The notes under the pieces: model-generated
What the model saw: only the letters and a program-made list of their open reading frames with translations
Told to the model about the DNA's origin: nothing
Databases searched by the model: none
Source of the DNA: Gemmatimonadales bacterium
GTDB lineage: Bacteria > Gemmatimonadota > Gemmatimonadetes > Gemmatimonadales > GWC2-71-9
Assembly (NCBI GenBank): GCA_036279355.1
Contig: DASUJH010000019.1
Span: forward strand, 30,640-94,639
Direction of reading: 5' to 3'
Length of the DNA: 64,000 nucleotides
Made by a program: the position numbers and the translations under genes
Shown here: positions 17,346 to 29,179 of the stretch, piece after piece
Numbering within the stretch: the stretch's first letter is position 1
Layout of the letters: each line of letters opens with the position of its first letter

Positions 17346-19532
17346 GTGATTCCTCCGGCGGATCACCTCGTGGACGCGCTCTCGGATCAGCTTCGCGGTA
17401 CGCTCGCCGGTCGCTATGCGATCGAGCGCGAGCTCGGCCGTGGCGGCATGGCCACGGTCTATCTCGCGCGCGATCTCAAGCACAGCCGGCCGGTCGCGCT
17501 CAAGGTGCTGCACCCGCACCTCGCCGCGAACGTCGGGTCGGACCGCTTCCTGCGCGAAATCGAGATTGCCGCCCGGTTGAGCCACCCGCACATCCTGACG
17601 CTCATCGATTCGGGCGCAGCCGGCGCCCTTCTCTACTACGTCATGCCCTACGTCGAGGGCGAATCGCTTCGCAGCCGGCTCGAACGTGAGCCGCGCGTGC
17701 CGCTCGCCGAGGCGCTCGCAATCATCCGGCAGGTGGCGGGCGCGCTGGCCTACGCCCACGCCCGCGGCGTCGTCCATCGCGACATCAAGCCGGAGAACGT
17801 GATGCTGCACGAGGGCGGCGCCATCGTCACCGACTTCGGCATCGCGAAGGCGCTGAGCGCGGGCGCCGCGGAGAGCCTCACCCAGACCGGCACCGCGCTC
17901 GGCACGCCGGCGTACATGAGCCCCGAGCAGGCCGCGGGCGAATCGGAGCTGGACGGGCGGAGCGACGTGTACAGCCTGGGATGCATGGTGTTCGAGATGC
18001 TGGCGGGAGCGCCCCCGTTCACCGGCCCCACCGCGCAGGCGGTGATGGTCCGGCGGATTACCGATTCGGCGCCGTCCATTCGCACGGCGTGGGCCTCGGC
18101 GCCCGCGGAAATCGATCGCGCAGTGAGCCGAGCGCTGGCGCGGGAGCCGGCGGCGCGCTTCGCCACGACGCTGGAGTTCGCCCAGGCACTCGCGGCGGCG
18201 CCCGAGCGGCCGCGTTCGACGCCCACGGTGCTCACGGCGCACACCGCCGGCCCGCGATCCATCGCCGTGCTTCCGTTCGCGGACATGAGTCCCCAGAAGG
18301 ATCAGGACTACTTCTGCGAGGGGATCGCGGAGGAGATCATCAACGCGCTCACCAAGATCCAGGCGCTCCGGGTGGCGTCGCGGTCATCCGCCTTCGCGTT
18401 CAAGGGCAAGAATCAGGACATCCGGCAGGTGGGCGAGCAGCTCGGTGCCGGAAGCGTGCTCGAGGGGAGCGTGCGCAAGGCGGGCAACCGGATCCGGATC
18501 ACCGCGCAGCTCATCAATGTGAGCGACGGTTATCACCTCTGGTCCGAGCGCTACGACCGCGAGCTGGAGGACGTATTCGCCGTGCAGGACGAGATTGCGG
18601 AGAACATCGTGCGCGCGCTTCGCATCGTGCTCACCGAAGACGAGAAGCGCGCCATCGAAAATCCGCGCACCGAAAACGTTCAGGCGTACGACTACTACCT
18701 GCGCGGCCGGCAGTTCTTCCACCAGTTCCGCGAGAAGGGCATTCAGTTCGCCCGCCGCATGTTCGCCCGCGCGATCGAGATCGATCCGCAGTTCGTGCTG
18801 GCCTATGCCGGCACCGCCGACTGCAGCTCGTTTCTCTACATGTACTGGGACGCGAGCGCGGCGAATCTGGAGCAGGCCAACGCGGCGAGCCGCCAAGCGC
18901 TCGAGCTGGACCCCGGAGTGGCCGCGGCCCACGCATCGCGGGGGCTGGCGCTCACCCTGAGCAAGCGGTTCGATGAGGCGCAGCAGGAGTTCGAGACGGC
19001 CATCCGGCTCGATCCGCGGCTCTTCGAGAGCTACTACTTCTACGCCCGCGCCTGCTTTCAGCAGGGCCGCCTCGACGAAGCGGCGCACTGGTTCACCCGC
19101 GCTGGCGACGTCCGGCCGGAGGATTATCAGACGCGAAGCCTGCTAGCGGCCACCTACAGCGGGATGGGCCGGGAGACGGAGGCGAACCAGGCGCGCCGCG
19201 AGTCGGTGCGCATCATCGAACAGCATCTCGAGCTCAATCCCGATGACGCGCGCGCCCTGTACTTCGGCGCGATCGATCTCGCGGCCCTCGGCGAGCGAGG
19301 CCGCGCCCTCGACTGGGCCAATCGCGCGCTGGCCCTCGACCCGGAAGACTCCGGCGTGCTGTACAACGTCGGCTGCGTGTACGCCAAGCTCGACCGCAAC
19401 GACGAGGCGCTCGACTGCCTGGAGCGCGCGGTGCAGAATGGGTTTGGGCATCGCGAGTGGATCGAGAATGACAGCGATCTGGCGGGGTTGAAAGGGGAGG
19501 GGCGGTTCCAGGCTTTGTTGTCGAAGTTGTAA
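17346..19532 (+). CDS. Serine/threonine protein kinase with FlgO/TolB-like domain and TPR repeats
   Basis: A 728-aa three-part protein. Residues 20-290 are a Hanks-type kinase: GRGGMATVY glycine loop, VALKVL lysine, VVHRDIKPENV catalytic loop, DFGIAKA, and GTPAYMSPEQA. Residues 300-430 resemble the FlgO/TolB-like N-domain (RSIAVLPFADMSPQKDQDYFCEGIAEEI), which occurs in adenylate-cyclase-like and kinase proteins. The rest is TPR repeats (AYAGTADC, ALELDPGVAAAHA, ALALDPEDSGVLYNVG). No membrane helix is visible, so it is probably cytoplasmic. The start is GTG with no clear ribosome-binding site. Confidence 0.92.
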   Translation: MIPPADHLVDALSDQLRGTLAGRYAIERELGRGGMATVYLARDLKHSRPVALKVLHPHLAANVGSDRFLREIEIAARLSHPHILTLIDSGAAGALLYYVMPYVEGESLRSRLEREPRVPLAEALAIIRQVAGALAYAHARGVVHRDIKPENVMLHEGGAIVTDFGIAKALSAGAAESLTQTGTALGTPAYMSPEQAAGESELDGRSDVYSLGCMVFEMLAGAPPFTGPTAQAVMVRRITDSAPSIRTAWASAPAEIDRAVSRALAREPAARFATTLEFAQALAAAPERPRSTPTVLTAHTAGPRSIAVLPFADMSPQKDQDYFCEGIAEEIINALTKIQALRVASRSSAFAFKGKNQDIRQVGEQLGAGSVLEGSVRKAGNRIRITAQLINVSDGYHLWSERYDRELEDVFAVQDEIAENIVRALRIVLTEDEKRAIENPRTENVQAYDYYLRGRQFFHQFREKGIQFARRMFARAIEIDPQFVLAYAGTADCSSFLYMYWDASAANLEQANAASRQALELDPGVAAAHASRGLALTLSKRFDEAQQEFETAIRLDPRLFESYYFYARACFQQGRLDEAAHWFTRAGDVRPEDYQTRSLLAATYSGMGRETEANQARRESVRIIEQHLELNPDDARALYFGAIDLAALGERGRALDWANRALALDPEDSGVLYNVGCVYAKLDRNDEALDCLERAVQNGFGHREWIENDSDLAGLKGEGRFQALLSKL

Positions 19533-19556
19533 GGCCTTACCGCCTACCTGCTCGCC

Positions 19557-19585
19557 TTGCTCCAACCCTCACCCCTGATTACTTT
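19557..19585 (+). promoter_or_regulatory. Promoter of ffh
   Basis: TTGCTC at 19557-19562 and TACTTT at 19580-19585 are separated by exactly 17 bases. The full downstream element reads TACTTTTG. The ffh ATG at 19595 begins nine bases after the hexamer and has no Shine-Dalgarno sequence, so the transcript is probably leaderless or nearly so. Confidence 0.6.
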
Positions 19586-19594
19586 TGCGGGCTT

Positions 19595-20935
<1,341 letters not shown>

Positions 20936-20959
20936 CCCGCGACCCAAGAGACACGAACC

Positions 20960-21223
20960 ATGGCCACCCGCATCCGCCTGCGCCGCATCGGCCGCACCAA
21001 GCTGCCCCTCTACCGCATCGTCGTGGCCGACAAGCAGTCGCCCCGCGACGGGCGCTTCATCGCGGTGCTCGGCACCTACAACCCGAAGGGGCGCACCGCG
21101 GCGGACAAGGTGCAGGTCGACATCGAGAAGGCGCGGAACTGGCTGGCCCGGGGTGCCACGGCCACCGACACGGTGGAGTCGCTCCTCAAGGCCGCGGGGG
21201 TGATTCCGCCGACCGCGGTGTGA
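20960..21223 (+). CDS. rpsP: 30S ribosomal protein S16
   Basis: An 87-aa primary ribosomal protein of the small subunit. It opens ATRIRLRRIGRTKLPLYRIVVAD and continues SPRDGRFIAVLGTYNP, both characteristic of S16. It follows ffh and precedes rimM directly. The KH-domain gene often found between rpsP and rimM is absent here. Confidence 0.97.
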   Translation: MATRIRLRRIGRTKLPLYRIVVADKQSPRDGRFIAVLGTYNPKGRTAADKVQVDIEKARNWLARGATATDTVESLLKAAGVIPPTAV

Positions 21224-21260
21224 GCGGTCCGGCGCCCGGCACGACGCCCCACTCGGCGCC

Positions 21261-21794
21261 GTGACCGACGCGGCGCCGCCGCTCGTCGCGGTGGGGCGGC
21301 TCAGGAAGCCGCACGGGCTCAAGGGCGAGATGACGCTCTTTCCGCTCACCGATGATCCGGCCATGGTGCTCGCCGCCGGACGCACGGTGTGGGTCATCGA
21401 TCTCGAGGGGCGCACGGTCGGCGGGCCGCTCGAGATCGAACGCAGCCGGAGCTACCACCGCGCGTGGCTGCTCAAGTTTCGCGGCGTGGACGAGCGCGAT
21501 GCGCTGGACCCATGGCGAGATCGCTTTCTCGGCGCCCCGGCCGCCGAGCTGGCGCCGCCGGCCGACGGCGAGGTGTACCTCCACGAGCTCGAGGGCTTTG
21601 CCGTGAAGCTCGCCGACGGCACGCCGCTCGGCCTCGTGAGCGGCGTGTACGACCTGCCGGCCGGCGTGATGCTCGAGGTGCAGGGGCCGGAGCGCGAGTT
21701 CCTGCTGCCGTTCAAGCGGGAATTCGTGCGCGAGGTGGATCGCGCGGGGCGCCGCCTCGTGGTGGCGCTGCCGGACGGGTTGCTCGACCTCTGA
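21261..21794 (+). CDS. rimM: Ribosome maturation factor RimM
   Basis: A 177-aa assembly factor that binds S19 during maturation of the 30S head. The N-terminal barrel starts VAVGRLRKPHGLKGEMTLFPLTD and ends near EVYLHELEGF. The C-terminal PRC-barrel contains GLVSGVYDLPAGVMLEVQ and FLLPFKREFVREVDRAGRR, as in RimM of other phyla. The start is GTG at 21261. It sits between rpsP and trmD, the usual place. Confidence 0.95.
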   Translation: MTDAAPPLVAVGRLRKPHGLKGEMTLFPLTDDPAMVLAAGRTVWVIDLEGRTVGGPLEIERSRSYHRAWLLKFRGVDERDALDPWRDRFLGAPAAELAPPADGEVYLHELEGFAVKLADGTPLGLVSGVYDLPAGVMLEVQGPEREFLLPFKREFVREVDRAGRRLVVALPDGLLDL

Positions 21795-21816
21795 CCCTAG
21801 GCCGCGTGCCGCTGCC

Positions 21817-22509
21817 GTGCTGACGATCGACGTGGTGACGCTGTTTCCCGAGACGATCGCGCCGTTCGTCTCGACCAGCATCCCGGCGCGGGCGGCGGCG
21901 GCCGGGCTGGTGCGGTTCCGCCTGGTGCAGCTCCGGGATTTCGCCCGCGACCGGCATCGCACCGTGGACGACGCGCCGTACGGCGGCGGCGCCGGCATGG
22001 TGATGAAGCCCGAGCCGTTCTTCGAGGCGGTGGAGACGTTGAGGCCCACGGGGCACGTCGTCCTCCTCTCCGCCCGCGGCCGGCGGTTCGGCCACGACGA
22101 CGCGGTGCGGTTCTCGCTCGGCGAGCGGCTCACGCTCCTGTGCGGGCACTACAAGGACGTGGACCAGCGCGTGGCCGGCGGGCTCGCCACCGACGAGATC
22201 TCGGTTGGCGACTTCGTGCTCTCGGGCGGCGAGCCGGCGGCGCTCTGCGTGCTCGATGCGGTGGTGCGGCTGCTGCCGGGCGCGCTGGGCGATCACGAGT
22301 CCGCGAGCGGCGACTCGCACTACGACGGGCTCCTGAGCCCGCCGAGCTACACCCGGCCTCCCGAATATCGGGGGCTCGCCGTGCCCGAGGTGCTTCGCTC
22401 GGGCGACCATGCCGAAATCGCCGCGTGGCGCGAGGCCGAAGCTGAACGATTGACGCGGGAACGCCGCCCGGATCTGTGGGCGCGGTACGAAGAAGGGCAG
22501 TCATCCTGA
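21817..22509 (+). CDS. trmD: tRNA (guanine-37-N1)-methyltransferase TrmD
   Basis: A 230-aa knotted methyltransferase that modifies G37 next to the anticodon to prevent frameshifting. Recognisable segments are [68 protein letters not shown] and [15 protein letters not shown]. The start codon is GTG, 22 bases after rimM. The length is slightly short of the commonest 240-250 aa but complete through the C-terminal helix. Confidence 0.97.
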   Translation: MLTIDVVTLFPETIAPFVSTSIPARAAAAGLVRFRLVQLRDFARDRHRTVDDAPYGGGAGMVMKPEPFFEAVETLRPTGHVVLLSARGRRFGHDDAVRFSLGERLTLLCGHYKDVDQRVAGGLATDEISVGDFVLSGGEPAALCVLDAVVRLLPGALGDHESASGDSHYDGLLSPPSYTRPPEYRGLAVPEVLRSGDHAEIAAWREAEAERLTRERRPDLWARYEEGQSS

Positions 22510-22540
22510 GGCAGCGCCCGACGGCGCGGAGGGTAATGCG

Positions 22541-22888
22541 ATGGAGCGATTGGCAGAGGCGGCCCGCACGGGCCTCCGATCGGACATCCCCCCGTTCGAG
22601 CCGGGCGACACGATCCGCGTGATGGTGCGCGTGCGCGAGGGCGACAAGGAGCGGATTCAGGCCTTCGAGGGTCTCGTGATCGCGCGGCGCGGCGGTGGCA
22701 TCAGTGAGAATTTCACGGTGCGAAAGGTGTCGGCCGGCGTCGGCGTCGAGCGCATCTTCCCGCTGCACAGCCCGACGATCGCCGCCGTCGAGGTGGTGCG
22801 CCGCGGCCGGGTGCGCCGCGCCAAGCTCTACTATCTCAGGGCGCTGAGTGGCAAGGCCGCGCGCATCCGGGAGAAGCGCGAAGGCTGA
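22541..22888 (+). CDS. rplS: 50S ribosomal protein L19
   Basis: A 115-aa large-subunit protein at the 30S-50S interface. It shows [56 protein letters not shown] and [19 protein letters not shown], the full L19 pattern. A GGAGG site lies just before the ATG. It follows trmD in the conserved order. Confidence 0.97.
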   Translation: MERLAEAARTGLRSDIPPFEPGDTIRVMVRVREGDKERIQAFEGLVIARRGGGISENFTVRKVSAGVGVERIFPLHSPTIAAVEVVRRGRVRRAKLYYLRALSGKAARIREKREG

Positions 22889-22904
22889 GCCCCGGAGCCC
22901 CGCG

Positions 22905-23534
22905 ATGGCGCCCCTGGTTCCCACGCTCGCCCGCGAAGCGGCGGCGTGGGCCCAGGGACAGCTCCTCGTCGGGGTGGATGAAGTCGGCCGCGGCCCGCTG
23001 GCGGGACCGGTGGTGGCCGCGGCCGTGGTGTTTCCGGCCGGCTGCCCGTGCATCGAGGGGCTCCGCGACAGCAAGACGCTTCCTGCCAATGCCCGCCAAA
23101 CACTCGCCGCCGCCATCCGCGCCGCGGCGCTCGCTATCGGGCTCGGTGCCGCGTCGGCCGCGGAAATCGACCGGCTCAACATTCGCATCGCCTCCGCCGT
23201 CGCGATGCGGCGCGCGCTCGGCCGGGTCTTGCCACGGGTCGGTACCGCGTGCGTACTTATCGATGGGCTTCCGCTTCCCGAGCTCGGCCTCACGCACGAC
23301 GCGCTGGTGGACGGTGACGCGCTCTGCCACTCGGTCGCGGCGGCGGGCGTCGTCGCCAAGACGGTGCGCGACGCACTCATGCACCGCCTCGCCGTTCGGC
23401 ACCCGGGCTACGGGTGGGAGACCAACGTGGGCTACGGAACCGACGCGCACCACGCCGGATTGGCTGCGCTCGGCGCCACGCCCCATCACCGCCGCAGCTT
23501 TGCGCCCGTGGCGCAGCTTTTCCTCACGCTCTGA
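22905..23534 (+). CDS. rnhB: Ribonuclease HII
   Basis: A 209-aa enzyme that nicks RNA in RNA-DNA hybrids and removes misincorporated ribonucleotides. The active-site block VGVDEVGRGPLAGPVVAAAVVF lies near residue 22. LRDSKTL, LIDGLPLP and VDGDALCHSVAAAGVVAKTVRDALM supply the other acidic residues. The ATG 22905 is 16 bases after rplS; an in-frame earlier start would overlap rplS. It ends the ffh-rnhB cluster. Confidence 0.95.
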   Translation: MAPLVPTLAREAAAWAQGQLLVGVDEVGRGPLAGPVVAAAVVFPAGCPCIEGLRDSKTLPANARQTLAAAIRAAALAIGLGAASAAEIDRLNIRIASAVAMRRALGRVLPRVGTACVLIDGLPLPELGLTHDALVDGDALCHSVAAAGVVAKTVRDALMHRLAVRHPGYGWETNVGYGTDAHHAGLAALGATPHHRRSFAPVAQLFLTL

Positions 23535-23552
23535 TTCGCTGATCGGCCGCCG

Positions 23553-26108
<2,556 letters not shown>

Positions 26109-26119
26109 CCGTCGGCGGG

Positions 26120-26926
26120 CTAGCGCCCGTGCGAAAATCTCATATTCAAGAATCCCCGCACCGCCTGCCAGTATCCCTCCTGGCCGCTGGTGCGCTTCCA
26201 GAGCGCGCTGGATCCGTGACGCCCCGGCGAGTCGGGCAGGTACCTGCGCCGGAGGGACGGCGAAATCGCCGCGTAGATCTCCCTCCAGTCGCCTTCCTCC
26301 GAGCGCGCCGAGGTGATGAGCACCGGCACCACGATGTGCTTGGCGGCGTCGGCCACGTAGTGCGGCTCGCCCGGCGGATCGGTGAAGTATTCGCCGGGCG
26401 AGAACGCCACCACGCCGTTCACGAGCCACGGCTTGGTCCCCGCGAGCCGCAGTACCAGCGACGCCGAGTACGAGCTGCCCCACGCGACGAGCGCACCGTG
26501 CGCCCAGTGCCGGCGCGCGTATCGCACGCCCGCCTCGATGTCCTGCGCCGCGTCGAGCATATCGTGCGGCCGGCCTGCGGCCTCCGCGCGGCGCGCCGTC
26601 TCGTTGACGACGCCCTCGACCGCATCACCGGCTCGTGCGTCCACGGCCATGCAGTTGAAGCCCATCTCGACCAGCCGGGGTGCGATTTCGCGGTACTCGC
26701 CGCGACTCCACTCCGCCTGGTGGAAGAGCACGATGAACGGCGCCGTCGGCGGGTGCGGCGCGTAGAGATCGGCGGTGATGGGGAGGCTGTCCGCCGATGG
26801 GAAGGTGATGGTCTGAAGCGCCGGCGGGTCCTGAGCCCGCGCGGATGGCGCTGCGGCGAGCGCCGCGAGGCACGTGAGCGCGGCGCCCGTGCGGACGAGC
26901 CGGGCGGGCGCGCGCGTCAGAGCCAC
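26120..26926 (-). CDS. Exported alpha/beta hydrolase
   Basis: A protein of about 268 aa with a twin-Arg-free signal (TCLAALAAAPSARAQ), then an alpha/beta-hydrolase fold: PFIVLFHQAEWSRGEYREIAPRL, AVDARAG, and the nucleophile elbow WGSSYSASLVL. The final catalytic His is probably in SPGRHGSSALW. It resembles dienelactone-hydrolase-type enzymes, but the substrate is unknown. The GTG start overlaps the bioD stop, so it is the third gene of a bioB-bioD unit. It is exported and lacks clear BioH features, so a role in pimelate ester cleavage is unlikely. Confidence 0.78.
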   Translation of the reverse strand: MALTRAPARLVRTGAALTCLAALAAAPSARAQDPPALQTITFPSADSLPITADLYAPHPPTAPFIVLFHQAEWSRGEYREIAPRLVEMGFNCMAVDARAGDAVEGVVNETARRAEAAGRPHDMLDAAQDIEAGVRYARRHWAHGALVAWGSSYSASLVLRLAGTKPWLVNGVVAFSPGEYFTDPPGEPHYVADAAKHIVVPVLITSARSEEGDWREIYAAISPSLRRRYLPDSPGRHGSSALWKRTSGQEGYWQAVRGFLNMRFSHGR

Positions 26927-27627
26927 GACACGACCTCGCCGAACCACTCGGCCGCCGCCGCCGGATCGTCCACCCGCGGCACCGCGCGCACCCGGTCGAT
27001 ACCCGAGAGGCGCATGATCGCGGCCGCGTTGCCGCCGGTCGACGCGTCGGGCGCCGCCGGTGCGCTCAGCACGACGCCCGCCACGCGCACGCCGGCCAGG
27101 TCGAGCGCGCTCAGGGTGAGCAACGTGTGATTGATCGTGCCGAGTCGATCGCTCGCGATGACGAGGGCGGAAGCATCGAGCGTGCGTGCCAGGTCCACGG
27201 CGGTCCAGTCCCAGGCCATCGGACTCAAGAGACCGCCCGCGCCCTCGACCAGCAGCACGTCCGCGTCGCCGGCCGCTGCCTCGATCTCCGCCGCGATCTG
27301 GTCGAGCTCCAGCGTCCCGGCGGCTTCGCTTGGGTTACCCGACTCGAGATCCGCCGCCGCCGCCGGCGCGATCGCAGCGCGGAACCGCCGGAGCGCGCGG
27401 CGCGGCGCGGCCTGGCCGGTTGCCGCCGCGAGGCGCTCGCCGTCTTCGCCCGCCGCCGGCTCCGCGCCGCTGTCGCCGCAGCCGCTCTCCACCGGCTTCA
27501 CCGCGATGACGCGCCGCCCAACGGCCCGGAGCGCGTGCGCCAGCGCGCATCCCGCCCAGGTCTTGCCGACGCCGGTGTCCGTGCCGGTGACGAGCACGGT
27601 CGTGCGCCCCGGCGAAGGCGCACCCAT
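26917..27627 (-). CDS. bioD: Dethiobiotin synthetase BioD
   Basis: A 236-aa enzyme that closes the ureido ring of dethiobiotin from 7,8-diaminopelargonate, CO2 and ATP. The P-loop VTGTDTGVGKTWAGCAL near residue 12, VKPVESGC, LVEGAGGLLSPM and SDRLGTINHTLLTL are typical. The ATG overlaps the bioB stop (TAATG), so translation is coupled. The other biotin genes (bioF, bioA, bioC, bioH) are not in the window. Confidence 0.94.
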   Translation of the reverse strand: MGAPSPGRTTVLVTGTDTGVGKTWAGCALAHALRAVGRRVIAVKPVESGCGDSGAEPAAGEDGERLAAATGQAAPRRALRRFRAAIAPAAAADLESGNPSEAAGTLELDQIAAEIEAAAGDADVLLVEGAGGLLSPMAWDWTAVDLARTLDASALVIASDRLGTINHTLLTLSALDLAGVRVAGVVLSAPAAPDASTGGNAAAIMRLSGIDRVRAVPRVDDPAAAAEWFGEVVSWL

Positions 27628-28613
27628 TATGCCTCGGCCGGCACCAGCTCGGCCACGCGGAAGCCGAGGTCCGCGATCATCTTCATGTCGGCTTCGTAGC
27701 CCGCGCCCGGCGTCGTGAGGTAGCCGTTCACGAACATCGAGTTGGCGGGATAGAGCGCGAGCGGTTGCAGGTGGCGGAGGTTCACCTCGCGCCCGCCGGC
27801 CACGCGGATGTCGCGGCTCGGATTGACGAATCGCATCATCGCGAGCGCGCGGAGACAATCCTGCGGCGAGAGCCGCGGCGCCTCGCCGAGCGGCGTGCCG
27901 GGGCGCGGGTCGAGGAAGTTGACGGGAATCGATTCCACCTCGAGCGCGCGCAGCTCGAGCGCGAGCGCCACGCGGTCCTCCAGCGACTCGCCCATGCCCA
28001 TGATCCCGCCGCAGCACGCTTCCATTCCCGCGGCCCGTGCGCGGCGCACCGTAGCCACCCGCTCGTCGAACCCGTGGGTACCGCAGATCTCCGGAAAAAA
28101 CCGGCGCGACGCCTCGAGGTTGTGGTTGAACCGGGTAACGCCCGCCGCGGCGAGCTGCTCGGCCTGGCCCTCCTTGAGCAGCCCGAGCGAGGTGCAGACG
28201 TTGATGTTGAGCTCCGCCTTGATCTGCCGCACCGCGGCGCAGATCACGTCCAGCTCGCGCTGCGACGGCCCGCGCGTGCTCGTCACCATGCAGTACTTCA
28301 CGGCCCCCATCCGCGCCGCCTCACGCGCGCCCGCCACCAGCTCCTCGGCCGATTGCAACGCGTACCGCCCCACGTTCGCATGGTGCGCCACCGACTGGCT
28401 GCAGAACGCGCAATCCTCGGGGCAGAGCCCGCTCTTGGCGTTCCTGAGCACGTGGATGCGCACGTCGCGGCCGTGATAGCGGGCGCGCACCCGGAACGCC
28501 GCGTCGAGCACCCCGAGCAGCTCGTCGTCCGGCGAGCGCAGGACGGCGAGCGCCTCGCCGCCGGTGGCCGGGCGGCCGTCGAGCGCGCGCTCGGCCAGTT
28601 CGTGCCAGTTCAT
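27627..28613 (-). CDS. bioB: Biotin synthase BioB
   Basis: A 328-aa radical SAM enzyme that inserts sulfur into dethiobiotin. The [4Fe-4S] motif SGLCPEDCAFCSQS carries the three cysteines. Also present are VTSTRGPS, VCTSLGLL, RFNHNLEAS, GGIMGMGES, IPVNFLDPRPGTPL and the [2Fe-2S] Arg region NPSRDIRVAGGRE. The ATG at 28613 is chosen because the conserved domain begins there. It is coupled to bioD. Confidence 0.96.
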   Translation of the reverse strand: MNWHELAERALDGRPATGGEALAVLRSPDDELLGVLDAAFRVRARYHGRDVRIHVLRNAKSGLCPEDCAFCSQSVAHHANVGRYALQSAEELVAGAREAARMGAVKYCMVTSTRGPSQRELDVICAAVRQIKAELNINVCTSLGLLKEGQAEQLAAAGVTRFNHNLEASRRFFPEICGTHGFDERVATVRRARAAGMEACCGGIMGMGESLEDRVALALELRALEVESIPVNFLDPRPGTPLGEAPRLSPQDCLRALAMMRFVNPSRDIRVAGGREVNLRHLQPLALYPANSMFVNGYLTTPGAGYEADMKMIADLGFRVAELVPAEA

Positions 28614-28651
28614 CGGCGGGTCACCCGGTGCGTGGGCGGGATGGCGCGGCC

Positions 28652-29041
28652 CTACTTGGATGTTTGCGGGGGATGGTGCAGAAAGATCTGCTGCACCACC
28701 CTGAGCCGGTCGGTGACCTCGAGCGGCGTGAGGTCGTACACCTCGTCGTCGGCGCCCATCAATGCCTTCATCTCGCTTTCGTGGGCACCTAACGTCATCT
28801 CGGTCTTCTTGATGAGCCGGATCTCGTTCATGTGCGATACGGGCACGGTGGCGAGGGAGTCGGGCCGGGAGACCTGGAGCGAATCGTCGGCGAGGCGCAC
28901 GAGCCGCACGTCCCAGAGGATGCGCCCATCGTCCATGGTCACCTGCCACCGTTCCGCGTCGGTGTAGGACTGGGCGTGGCAGGGGGCGGCGGCGGCGACG
29001 GCGAGCGCGACGAGAAGGCTTGAAGGGCGGACAATATCCAT
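28652..29041 (-). CDS. Small secreted protein of unknown function
   Basis: A 129-aa protein with a cleavable signal MDIVRPSSLLVALAVAAAAPCHAQ and a mature part rich in short beta-strands (VTMDDGRILWDVRLVRLADDSLQV). A Met codon at 29056 is an alternative start. No family recognised. It stands 38 bases upstream of bioB in the same direction and may share its transcript. Confidence 0.6.
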   Translation of the reverse strand: MDIVRPSSLLVALAVAAAAPCHAQSYTDAERWQVTMDDGRILWDVRLVRLADDSLQVSRPDSLATVPVSHMNEIRLIKKTEMTLGAHESEMKALMGADDEVYDLTPLEVTDRLRVVQQIFLHHPPQTSK

Positions 29042-29179
29042 GACAATGGCGCGCATGATAAGGCGATCTTGAGTTTCCGGGGAGGCCTTCCCACGTTTGG
29101 GGAGGCAGCGATACGACGCAATATGACGCCCCCGCGTGCTGCGCGCGAGCGGCGCAGGTGCGAACGGAAGGGGGATGCC

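Noticed and set aside
15741..18242. Very long minus-strand frame of 833 codons
   Set aside because: Only the part from 17303 downwards matches DUF445; the upstream part is antisense to the kinase gene.
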